From the NCBI GenBank assembly GCA_003153855.1, contig PMBM01000154.1, positions 1 to 6,150 on the forward strand: a stretch of 6,150 nucleotides of DNA. The letters run 5' to 3'. This stretch comes from Propionibacteriaceae bacterium. Its GTDB lineage: Bacteria > Actinomycetota > Actinomycetes > Propionibacteriales > Propionibacteriaceae. The translations under genes were made by a program, and so were the position numbers. This document shows positions 1 to 5,696 of this stretch, piece by piece. The stretch's first letter is position 1. Each line of letters opens with the position of its first letter. Below the pieces are notes generated by a model, which saw only the letters and a program-made list of their open reading frames with translations, was not told the DNA's origin and made no database searches.

Positions 1-303
1 CAGTACGACGGGAACTTCGTCGAGTATGTCGGAGGCAAGGCGCGATGGAACAGCGGAACCGCAGGAAGGGGTGCCTGGCTTGCCTTGCAGGACGACGGGA
101 ACATCGTCATCTACAGCGCCGCGGGGCAACCTCTCTGGGCGGTGTCCAACGTTGCCCGAAACTCACGCATAGGACCATGGAAGCCGCTAGATCTCACACA
201 CTTCAACGGCTCGTTCGTGCTCCAGCCCAACAGCGGTGGCAGGATCACGTATTTTCTGTCCCCGGCCGTGTACATCGATGAGCAGATGTACTGGGTCTAC
301 TGA
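1..303 (+). CDS. B-lectin (bulb-type mannose-binding lectin) domain protein, 3' end only
   Basis: The open frame enters from the left edge with no start codon and ends at TGA 301-303, giving 100 visible residues. Two copies of the B-lectin sugar-binding signature QxDxNxVxY are present: QYDGNFVEY at visible residues 1-9 and QDDGNIVIY at residues 30-38. The second is followed by a Trp (W46) in the 'G-x-P-L-W' position typical of the repeat. A third, degenerate strand (FNGSFVLQP) follows around residues 68-76, then an aromatic-rich tail ending in YWVY. Such beta-prism domains bind mannose-type glycans in plants. In bacteria they occur in secreted or cell-surface proteins, lectin-like bacteriocins and hydrolase fusions. 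The missing N-terminal part would decide export and any catalytic partner domain, so function beyond glycan binding is open. Base composition is about 60% GC by hand count over 1-300, with GGA, GCA, AGG, CTA and ACA codons, against about 70% in neighbouring genes. This suggests an accessory or acquired gene. It is convergent with the nitrilase gene. Confidence 0.85.
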   Translation, partial: QYDGNFVEYVGGKARWNSGTAGRGAWLALQDDGNIVIYSAAGQPLWAVSNVARNSRIGPWKPLDLTHFNGSFVLQPNSGGRITYFLSPAVYIDEQMYWVY

Positions 304-314
304 CCGAACGATCG

Positions 315-329
315 TGGCGTTCTACGCCA
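315..329. terminator. Candidate bidirectional terminator hairpin between convergent genes
   Basis: TGGCGT (315-320) and ACGCCA (324-329) form a perfect 6-bp stem around a 3-base TCT loop. It starts 11 bases after the lectin stop and overlaps the last codons and stop of the minus-strand nitrilase gene. The position between two convergent genes suits a shared terminator. No T-run follows on either strand, so if it works it is the U-poor type often proposed in actinobacteria. The hairpin is seen; the function is inferred. Confidence 0.35.
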
Positions 330-1110
330 GGTCGCGGCGGTTGAGGAGCACGGGGAGCCTGTCACGTGCCGACGCGACCTCGGCCAGGTCGAGGTCGACG
401 ACCAGCAGACCCTCGTCGTCGCCGAGCTGGGCCAGCACCTCTCCGTACGGAGAGACGACCATGCTGTGACCGACGCCCGTGGGGGCGGGGCCTGCGGGTC
501 GTCCGGCGGGTACGGCCTGGTCGCACGCGATCACGTACGTGGTGCTGTCGACGGCGCGCGCCCTCGCGAGCAGCTCCCACTGGTCGACCTTTCCCGGCCC
601 GGCTCCCCACGAGGCAGACACGAGGGACACCTGGGCTCCGGCCGCGGCGTTCTCGACGAACAGCGTGGGGAAGCGGATGTCGTAGCAGGTGGCCAGGCCG
701 ACGATCGCATCGTCGACCGTGATCGACCGCCTCGTGTCGCCGGGCGCAACAGTCTGCGACTCCCGGAAGCCGAACGCGTCGAAGAGGTGGATCTTGTCGT
801 AGGTGGACGTCGCGTCGGGGCCGGCGGCGAGGAGTGTGTTGTACACGCGACCGCCGTCCGCCGGCGTGAACATGCCCGCGACGATCGTGATGCCGAGCTC
901 GCGAGCGAGTGCTTGTACGGACGTGGCGAACGGGCCGTCGAGGGGCTGGGCGATCCCGGCAAGAGGTGCCCCGAACCCGTACATCGCTGCTTCCGGGAAC
1001 ACGACCAGCTCGGCTCCCTGAGCAGCGGCGGCTCGAGCGGTAGCGCTGATCGTGGCCAGGTTCGCCTCGACGTCGTGGACGCTGCTGATCTGGGCAAGTG
1101 CGACGCGCAT
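322..1110 (-). CDS. Carbon-nitrogen hydrolase (nitrilase superfamily)
   Basis: A 262-residue cytosolic amidohydrolase of the nitrilase superfamily, which cleaves non-peptide C-N bonds (amides, carbamoyl groups, omega-amides) through a Glu-Lys-Cys triad. All three residues are in place: E40 in VVFPEAA, K106 in YDKIHLFD and C142 in TCYDIRFP. The length is normal for a single-domain member. The CYDIRFP context and the N-terminal MRVALAQIS resemble the Nit1/Nit2-like branch (deaminated-glutathione amidase or omega-amidase) and related bacterial amidases, but the true substrate cannot be read from the sequence. The start chosen is ATG 1110, where family homology begins; the open frame extends 20 residues further but those lie inside the upstream gene. 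Only 2 bases separate the start from the DUF2848 stop (TGA 1115-1113), and I see no strong Shine-Dalgarno, so translation is probably coupled to the DUF2848 gene. Family assignment is very secure; substrate is not. Confidence 0.95.
   Translation of the reverse strand: MRVALAQISSVHDVEANLATISATARAAAAQGAELVVFPEAAMYGFGAPLAGIAQPLDGPFATSVQALARELGITIVAGMFTPADGGRVYNTLLAAGPDATSTYDKIHLFDAFGFRESQTVAPGDTRRSITVDDAIVGLATCYDIRFPTLFVENAAAGAQVSLVSASWGAGPGKVDQWELLARARAVDSTTYVIACDQAVPAGRPAGPAPTGVGHSMVVSPYGEVLAQLGDDEGLLVVDLDLAEVASARDRLPVLLNRRDLA
439..454. repeat. Perfect 16-bp palindrome inside the nitrilase gene
   Basis: CTCTCCGTACGGAGAG is self-complementary over all 16 bases, with a CGTACG core. It encodes the conserved SPYGE stretch of the nitrilase near its C terminus, using TCT for Ser and GGA for Gly, both unusual in this GC-rich gene. 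There is no spacer, so it cannot form a normal hairpin loop. If it is functional it would be a protein-binding or methylation site; it may be coincidence. Confidence 0.4.
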
Positions 1111-1112
1111 GC

Positions 1113-1796
1113 TCAGCCGACCGATGCTTTCGTCTGGACGGACGCGTTGTAGTCGAGGCGGAGCGTGCACTCCCCGACGTCCATCGTCGCCGAGAAGAGC
1201 GGGCCGTACCGGAAGGCTCCGTCGATCAGCGGCACCGTCCCGCAGAAGATGACGAGATCGCCGGCAGGATCTGATGCGATCGCGTGTGCGATCAGGTCAC
1301 TCGGCACGCGGAGCGCTGCGAGCGATCCCCGCTGATACGCGAGACCGTCGATCGCGCTCGACACGGCGATCGCGTCCCAGCCTGCGTCCAGGTCGCCGGT
1401 CACCGGGTCACCGTCGAGACGGATGGCTGTACGGGAGACGGGTTTCGGGCAGACCGCCTTCGAGGTCCTGATGTCCTCGGCCTCGAGCTCGCGGTCGGTG
1501 TGGTCGGAGCCCAGCGCGAGGTACCAGGCGCCGCCTGCTCGGACCAGCACCGGCTCCACCTCTCCGGACGTACGAGCACCGGCGACCGTCACGACCGACT
1601 CGGACGTGACGAGCTCGGGGGACAGGTCGTAGACCATCGGTACGTGCGGCGGCGCGGCGATGCCGATCGCGGCGAGCTCGTCGATGTGGTGCTGTACGGT
1701 CGCCTGGTCACGCCCGGCGTAGCCGATCACGAGGAGCGCGGGATCGTGAACCTCAGGGAACGGCACCTCAGAGCCGATGCTGCTCGGTCCTGCCAT
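1113..1796 (-). CDS. DUF2848 family protein
   Basis: A 227-residue protein I recognise as DUF2848 from its central GSDHTDRELE block (residues 96-105), the preceding WYLALG strand, the following KAVCPKPVSR segment and a late FCGTVPLIDG motif that recalls the 'TGTP' loop of the fumarylacetoacetate hydrolase fold. DUF2848 has no established activity that I know of. Likeness to FAH-type enzymes suggests a metal-dependent hydrolase, lyase or isomerase acting on a small organic acid, with D98, H99, D101 and E103 as possible ligands (inference). No signal peptide or membrane segment is visible, so it is probably cytosolic. The start is ATG 1796, preceded by a G-run ribosome site (GGGGGGA, 6-base spacer). 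The open frame runs on upstream to 2201 but that part lies in the reductase gene and is spurious. Its stop lies 2 bases before the nitrilase start, so the two proteins probably act in one pathway. Family call is firm, function unknown. Confidence 0.85.
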   Translation of the reverse strand: MAGPSSIGSEVPFPEVHDPALLVIGYAGRDQATVQHHIDELAAIGIAAPPHVPMVYDLSPELVTSESVVTVAGARTSGEVEPVLVRAGGAWYLALGSDHTDRELEAEDIRTSKAVCPKPVSRTAIRLDGDPVTGDLDAGWDAIAVSSAIDGLAYQRGSLAALRVPSDLIAHAIASDPAGDLVIFCGTVPLIDGAFRYGPLFSATMDVGECTLRLDYNASVQTKASVG

Positions 1797-1802
1797 GGCA
1801 CG

Positions 1803-1809
1803 TCCCCCC
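1803..1809 (-). promoter_or_regulatory. Ribosome binding site of the DUF2848 gene
   Basis: On the minus strand GGGGGGA ends 6 bases before ATG 1796. It supports this start over the in-frame extension into the reductase gene. Confidence 0.55.
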
Positions 1810-1828
1810 GATCTCGCTGCGTGGCCGG

Positions 1829-1834
1829 AGCATA
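1829..1834 (-). promoter_or_regulatory. Possible -10 element for the DUF2848-nitrilase pair
   Basis: In the 67-base gap after the reductase stop, the minus strand reads TATGCT, which fits the actinobacterial TAnnnT -10 consensus. It would place a transcript start about 25 bases before ATG 1796, leaving room for the G-run ribosome site. No good -35 hexamer is visible 16-19 bases upstream. The pair may instead be read through from the reductase gene. Confidence 0.3.
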
Positions 1835-1863
1835 CCCAGCGGCCGTTGAGAGTGGGGCGCCGT

Positions 1864-2745
1864 TCAGGACTGGACGCCGGCCTCGAGCTCGGCGATGTCG
1901 GCGGGGGAGAGCGACACACCCCCGACAGCCATGTTCTGCTCGAGGTGAGCCACGCTCGACGTGCCGGGGATGAGGAGGATGTTGTCGCGGTGGGCCAGGA
2001 GCCAGGCCAGACCGACCTGCGCCGATGTGGCACCGATGCGATCGGCGACCGCTCGTACGGCTGCGTTGTCCGTGACCTTCGGCGTGTTCGGGAACGCAGA
2101 GCCCAGGGGGAAGTACGGGACGTACGCGATGCCCCTGTCGTGGCACAGGTCCAGCACGTCCGCGTCCGACTGGTCGACGAGGCTGAACGCGTTCTGCACA
2201 CAGACGATGCCTGCCTGGTCGATCGCCTGCTGCACCTGGGCGCGATCGGCGGTGGAGATGCCGATGCCGGCGATCTTTCCCTCGTCTCGCAGCGCCACCA
2301 TCTCGGCGAGCTGATCCTCCAGTGCCACGCGCTCCTCGCCAGCCTGGGGATGATCCGTGAGCCGAAGGTTCACGGCTCCCAGCTGGTCCACGCCGAGGGT
2401 ACGGAGGTTGTCCTCGACGCCCGACCGCAGCTGGTCGGGTCGCTGCCCGGGGAGCCATCCGCCCTTGTCGTCGCGGAAGGCGCCGACCTTGGAGACGATC
2501 ACGAGGTTCTCCGGGTACGGGTGGAGCGCCTCACGGATGAGCCCATTGGACACTCCGATGCCGTAGTACTCAGCCGTGTCGATGTGGTCGACGCCAAGCT
2601 CGACCGCGCGTCGGAGCACGGCGATCGCCTCGTCGTGGTCGCGGGGCGGTCCCATGACGCCGCGTCCGGGGAGCTGCATCGCGCCGAAGCCGATCCGGTG
2701 CACGCGCAGCGTGCCCATCATGTACGTATCCATGTTGCCGACCAT
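1864..2745 (-). CDS. Aldo/keto reductase
   Basis: A 293-residue protein with the (beta/alpha)8-barrel aldo/keto reductase pattern; these are cytosolic NADPH-dependent enzymes reducing aldehydes and ketones. It opens with LGTLRV-like residues and IGFGAMQL (18-25). Catalytic D56 and Y61 sit in HIDTAEYYG with the usual spacing of five, and K86 is in VIVSKVG. The C-terminal cofactor motif LIPGTSSVAHLEQN is intact, and GKIAGIGIS and VCVQNAFSL match the family core. The usual catalytic His of the strand-4 motif (as in LLHWP) is not there; the segment reads AVNLRLTDHP, with N126 near that place and H132 a little later. The VNLR form recalls the YdbC-like subgroup (from memory). Substrate unknown. 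The start is taken as ATG 2745; ATG 2733 (four codons in) is an equal rival, and neither has a strong ribosome site. An open frame up to 2946 is rejected because it runs into kup. Divergent from kup, 67 bases upstream of the DUF2848 gene. Confidence 0.93.
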   Translation of the reverse strand: MVGNMDTYMMGTLRVHRIGFGAMQLPGRGVMGPPRDHDEAIAVLRRAVELGVDHIDTAEYYGIGVSNGLIREALHPYPENLVIVSKVGAFRDDKGGWLPGQRPDQLRSGVEDNLRTLGVDQLGAVNLRLTDHPQAGEERVALEDQLAEMVALRDEGKIAGIGISTADRAQVQQAIDQAGIVCVQNAFSLVDQSDADVLDLCHDRGIAYVPYFPLGSAFPNTPKVTDNAAVRAVADRIGATSAQVGLAWLLAHRDNILLIPGTSSVAHLEQNMAVGGVSLSPADIAELEAGVQS

Positions 2746-2795
2746 AGCCGGGCCCCAAGCCTGGAACGCCTGACGATGAGCACGCGGCCTTCTGG

Positions 2796-2816
2796 CAGCG
2801 TCTTGACGCAGCGTCT
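2796..2816. repeat. 8-bp direct repeat with overlapping inverted repeats in the divergent promoter region
   Basis: CAGCGTCT occurs at 2796-2803 and again at 2809-2816, 13 bases start to start. Between and within them GCGTC (2798-2802), GACGC (2805-2809) and GCGTC (2811-2815) make alternating inverted half-sites. The cluster lies in the 107-base gap between the divergent reductase and kup starts. This is the layout of a regulator binding site, although no regulator gene is in view. The embedded TTGACG (2803-2808) looks like a -35 hexamer, but no -10 follows at 16-19 bases. Repeats are seen; operator role is inferred. Confidence 0.4.
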
Positions 2817-2837
2817 CTGCCCAGGCGAGGTCGTGTG

Positions 2838-2853
2838 TGCCACTATTCGCAGG
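2838..2853 (+). promoter_or_regulatory. Candidate extended -10 for a leaderless kup transcript
   Basis: TGC (2838-2840) directly followed by CACTAT (2841-2846) resembles an extended -10 (TGn plus a TAnnnT-like hexamer with a mismatch in the first base). The next 6 bases end at 2852, so a transcript would begin about at the G of GTG 2853. Leaderless mRNAs starting at GTG or ATG are common in actinobacteria. This supports GTG 2853 as the kup start, which has no Shine-Dalgarno of its own. Confidence 0.35.
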
Positions 2854-4811
2854 TGAGCACGGGTGAGCCTGAGGTCGGCCGGCCGGCAGCCGAACCCACG
2901 GAGGCGCCGACAACGACGCCCGATGGACGCCCCCACGGCAAGGCACGCGCGGTGCTCACCCTTGGCGCGCTGGGTGTGGTCTTCGGGGACATCGGCACGA
3001 GCCCGCTCTACTCGTTGCAGACGGCGTTCAGCCTGGAGCACAACACGGTGCAGCCCACCCATGGCGACGTCTTCGGGATCATCTCCATGGTGTTCTGGTC
3101 GATCACGGTCGTCGTCTCGGTCAAGTACGTGGCTCTGGTCATGCGCGCGGACAACGACGGCGAGGGCGGCATCCTCGCGCTGGTCGCGCTGCTGCGTCAG
3201 AAGCTCGGCGACAAGCGCAAGCTGGCGATCGCCACGCTGTTGGGCATGTTCGGGGTGGCCCTGTTCTACGGGGACAGCGTCATCACGCCCGCAATCTCCG
3301 TGATGTCGGCGGTAGAGGGCATCGTGGTCTTCAACCCGGCCCTGCACGAGCTCGTACTGCCCGTGTCCGTGGTGATCCTCGCGGCCCTGTTCACGATCCA
3401 GCGGTTCGGCACCCACCGCGTGGGGCAGGCGTTCGGGCCGGTGATGGCCGTGTGGTTCATCCTGCTGGCGATCCTGGGCCTGCCTCAGATCGTCCAGAAC
3501 CCGGGGATCCTGGCCGCACTGTCACCGACGTACGCGATCGCGTTCCTCGTCGAACACCCCCTGGTCGCCTTCATCGCGCTGGGCGCCGTGGTGCTGACCG
3601 TCACGGGTGCCGAGGCGCTGTACGCCGACATGGGCCATTTCGGCGCCGGACCGATCCGTACCGCCTGGTTCTTCATGGTCTTCCCGTGCCTCGCGATCAA
3701 CTACATCGGGCAGGGCGCGTTGGTCCTGCGCGACCCCACCACCATCGACAACCCGTTCTTCCACCTCGCCCCGACCTGGGCGACCCTGCCGCTCGTGATC
3801 CTGGCCACCCTGGCGACCGTGATCGCCTCTCAGGCCGTGATCTCCGGCACCTACTCGGCTTCGCAGCAGGCAATGCTCCTCGGAGTCATGCCGAGGCTCA
3901 GGATCACCCACACCTCGCGGGAGGAGGGCGGCCAGATCTACCTGCCGGCCGTCAACTGGATCCTCTTCGGCGGGGTTCTGCTCCTGATCGCCGTCTTCCA
4001 GAGCTCCACGCGGCTGGCCACCGCGTACGGACTCGCCGTGACCGGGACCCTGATCCTCACCAGCCTCCTCTACCTGCTGCTCGCCAAGGAGGTCTGGAAC
4101 TGGCCCTGGGTGCAGGCCATCGCGATCGGCGCGGTCATCCTGGGAGTGGAGGTGGCCTTTCTCGCGGCGAACCTCATCAAGATCCTCAGCGGCGGCTGGC
4201 TGCCCCTGCTGATCGCTGCCGTCATGGTGACCCTGATGCTGGCGTGGCGCGACGGGCTCGGGGTCCTTCACCAGCGACGTACGGAGATGGAAGGACCGCT
4301 GAGCGACTTCGTCGACTACGTGAACAGCGCCCACATCACACGCGTCCCCGGACTCGCCGTCGTTCCCCATCCGAACAGCACGACCACTCCACTCGCCCTG
4401 CGGGCCAACGTCGAGTTCAACCGGGTCCTGCACGAGCACGTGGTGATCGTGCAGATCCTCACCACGAACGTCCCGCATGTACGCCACGTCGACCGTGTCA
4501 CCGTCCAGGACCTGGGGCATGCCCACGACGGCATCGTCCACGTGTGCGTACGGGTGGGTTTCGCCGACAGCCAGGACGTGCCGAAGGGTCTGGCTCTCGC
4601 GATCGGCAAGAGTCCGGAGCTCGATGTGGACCCGGAGGAGGCCTACTACTTCCTGTCCCTGCTCGATGTGCGTGCGTCCGGCAACAAGGGGATGCAGACC
4701 TGGCGCAAGCGGCTGTTCGTGTGGATGGCCCGCGCGACGGCCAACCGCACCGAGGCTCTCCAGCTTCCGCCAGCGCGGACGATCGTGATCGGCGCCCGCG
4801 TCGACCTCTAG
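2853..4811 (+). CDS. kup: Kup-type low-affinity potassium uptake transporter
   Basis: A 652-residue integral membrane protein of the KUP/HAK/KT family, which imports K+ driven by the proton gradient. After a hydrophilic Pro/Thr-rich N-terminal tail of about 30 residues comes the family signature in TM1, GVVFGDIGTSPLYS (41-54), whose D46 matches the important Asp23 of E. coli Kup. Then follow VSVKYVALVMRADNDGEGGI (88-107) and FYGDSVITPAISVMSAVEG (138-156), both diagnostic. About twelve hydrophobic segments extend to roughly residue 464, then a soluble cytoplasmic domain of about 185 residues runs to the end. E. coli Kup is 622 residues, so this is full length. Start: GTG 2853 has a leaderless-type promoter just before it; GTG 2835 adds six residues (MCHYSQ) and has a GAGG only 4 bases away, so it remains possible. 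Divergent from the reductase; the VIT gene follows after 71 bases on the same strand. No frameshift or missing motif. Confidence 0.96.
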   Translation: MSTGEPEVGRPAAEPTEAPTTTPDGRPHGKARAVLTLGALGVVFGDIGTSPLYSLQTAFSLEHNTVQPTHGDVFGIISMVFWSITVVVSVKYVALVMRADNDGEGGILALVALLRQKLGDKRKLAIATLLGMFGVALFYGDSVITPAISVMSAVEGIVVFNPALHELVLPVSVVILAALFTIQRFGTHRVGQAFGPVMAVWFILLAILGLPQIVQNPGILAALSPTYAIAFLVEHPLVAFIALGAVVLTVTGAEALYADMGHFGAGPIRTAWFFMVFPCLAINYIGQGALVLRDPTTIDNPFFHLAPTWATLPLVILATLATVIASQAVISGTYSASQQAMLLGVMPRLRITHTSREEGGQIYLPAVNWILFGGVLLLIAVFQSSTRLATAYGLAVTGTLILTSLLYLLLAKEVWNWPWVQAIAIGAVILGVEVAFLAANLIKILSGGWLPLLIAAVMVTLMLAWRDGLGVLHQRRTEMEGPLSDFVDYVNSAHITRVPGLAVVPHPNSTTTPLALRANVEFNRVLHEHVVIVQILTTNVPHVRHVDRVTVQDLGHAHDGIVHVCVRVGFADSQDVPKGLALAIGKSPELDVDPEEAYYFLSLLDVRASGNKGMQTWRKRLFVWMARATANRTEALQLPPARTIVIGARVDL

Positions 4812-4870
4812 GTTGGTAACGCACGCCCCGTGGGGGTATGGGCGGCTCGGCAGGAGTCGTCGTCGAGGCT

Positions 4871-4876
4871 GAGGAG
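4871..4876 (+). promoter_or_regulatory. Ribosome binding site deciding the VIT-family start
   Basis: GAGGAG lies 6 bases before GTG 4883, a near-ideal Shine-Dalgarno. The earlier in-frame ATG 4838 has only a G-run abutting it, too close to serve. This favours GTG 4883. Confidence 0.65.
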
Positions 4877-4882
4877 CATGTC

Positions 4883-5626
4883 GTGGCGAACAGTGGAGAT
4901 CTTTCCGGGGGTGACCCCACCGGCTATCAGGCGGCGGAGGCCGGGAGCGGCTCACACGTCGGTCGGCTGAACAGCCTCCGTGCATCGGTGCTGGGCGCCA
5001 ACGATGGCATCGTCTCGACCGCCGGCATCGTGATCGGTGTCGCCGGCGCCACCCTCGTACCGTTCGCGATCCTCACGGCGGGCATCGCCGGGCTCACGGC
5101 AGGCGCCTTGTCGATGGCCGTCGGTGAGTACGTGTCGGTGAGCGCCCAGCGCGACACCGAGAAGGCGCTGCTCGAGAAGGAGCGCCGCGAGCTCGCCGAG
5201 ATGCCCGAGGAGGAGCTCGCTGAGCTGGCTGGACTGTACGAGGCGAAGGGCCTCACCGCCGAGCTCGCGCTCCACGTGGCCACTCAGCTCCACGCCCACG
5301 ACGCCCTCGCGGCCCACGCCGAGACCGAGCTGGGCATCGACCCGGAGAACCTGACGAGCCCGTGGACCGCTGCGCTCTCTTCCGCGGTGTCGTTCACCAT
5401 CGGGTCGTTGCTGCCGCTGCTTGCGATCGTGCTGGCTCCGACCAGCCTCAAGATCCCCATCACCGTCGTGGCCGTAGCCGCCGCGCTCGTCCTCACCGGG
5501 TACCTCAGCGCGAGGGCCGGCGGAACCCCGTACAGCCGTTCGATCTTCCGCAACGTCGTCGGCGGTCTGCTCGCCATGGCCGTCACGTACGGGATCGGGC
5601 GCCTCGTGGGGCACTCACTCGGCTGA
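4883..5626 (+). CDS. VIT/CCC1-family divalent metal (Fe2+/Mn2+) transporter
   Basis: A 247-residue membrane protein of the vacuolar iron transporter family; characterised members move Fe2+ or Mn2+ out of the cytosol by proton exchange. After a short hydrophilic tail comes RASVLGANDGIVSTAGIVIG (33-52, TM1), then TM2 with GALSMAVGEYVSVSAQRDTEK (74-94). D41 and M78 are 37 residues apart, as are the pore residues D43 and M80 of Eucalyptus VIT1. The cytosolic helical insert (about 93-155) is Glu-rich; E100, E103, E111 and E114 fall at the same offset as that protein's metal-binding glutamates. The later Met pair is absent and several His (131, 137, 139, 145) occur there. Three more helices follow at about 162-184, 190-211 and 220-243, giving the usual five TMs. 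The start GTG 4883 is set by GAGGAG six bases upstream. It follows kup by 71 bases and may be co-transcribed. In bacteria the role is probably detoxifying excess iron or manganese (inference from the family). Confidence 0.93.
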   Translation: MANSGDLSGGDPTGYQAAEAGSGSHVGRLNSLRASVLGANDGIVSTAGIVIGVAGATLVPFAILTAGIAGLTAGALSMAVGEYVSVSAQRDTEKALLEKERRELAEMPEEELAELAGLYEAKGLTAELALHVATQLHAHDALAAHAETELGIDPENLTSPWTAALSSAVSFTIGSLLPLLAIVLAPTSLKIPITVVAVAAALVLTGYLSARAGGTPYSRSIFRNVVGGLLAMAVTYGIGRLVGHSLG

Positions 5627-5645
5627 TCGCCGTCCGAGCGCCGCG

Positions 5646-5663
5646 CCGCGGCCGAGTCCGCGG
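5646..5663 (+). terminator. Weak candidate terminator hairpin after the VIT-family gene
   Basis: CCGCGG at 5646-5651 and 5658-5663 can pair as a 6-bp all-GC stem around a 6-base loop (CCGAGT), 19 bases past the VIT stop. There is no T-run after it. CCGCGG is itself palindromic and the region is extremely GC-rich, so the stem may be chance. Confidence 0.25.
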
Positions 5664-5696
5664 GGGAATCCGCCGGGGGCCGATGGCCGTTACACG

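Noticed and set aside
466..1152. Plus-strand open frame of 228 codons opposite the nitrilase gene
   Set aside because: No motif and low-complexity Arg/Gly/Asp content; the minus-strand nitrilase has an intact catalytic triad.
1797..2201. N-terminal extension of the DUF2848 frame to 362 residues
   Set aside because: The added 135 residues are Ser/Arg/Thr-rich shadow sequence within the reductase gene, and a ribosome site sits just before ATG 1796.
2803..2808. TTGACG as the -35 of a kup promoter
   Set aside because: The nearest -10-like hexamer (2841) is 32 bases away, and nothing like TAnnnT lies at 16-19 bases.
1777..2856. Plus-strand open frame of 359 codons opposite the aldo/keto reductase and DUF2848 genes
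   Set aside because: It is rich in Arg, Asp and Val with no family motif, lies antisense to two proteins with clear motifs, and is the usual antisense shadow of high-GC genes.
2746..2946. N-terminal extension of the aldo/keto reductase frame to 360 residues
   Set aside because: It overlaps the kup start region antisense and has no homology-like features; the family barrel begins near residue 12 of the shorter form.
3452..4819. Plus-strand open frame of 455 codons inside kup in another frame
   Set aside because: Arg/Pro-rich out-of-frame translation typical of GC-rich coding DNA; kup itself explains the region.
4825..4836. CCCCGTGGGG hairpin or CsoR/RcnR-like operator in the kup-VIT gap
   Set aside because: The G-tract followed by GTAT resembles one half of such operators and would suit a metal transporter, but the symmetry is only 4 bp each side with a 2-base centre, too small for a hairpin and lacking the outer TAC half-site.
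4838..4882. ATG 4838 as start of the VIT-family protein
   Set aside because: No properly spaced ribosome site, and the extra 15 residues are not family-like; GTG 4883 has GAGGAG at ideal spacing.
3522..4985. Minus-strand open frame of 487 codons opposite kup
   Set aside because: Hydrophilic His/Gly/Asp-rich translation with no recognisable domain, spanning the kup-VIT gap; kup on the other strand carries every family signature.
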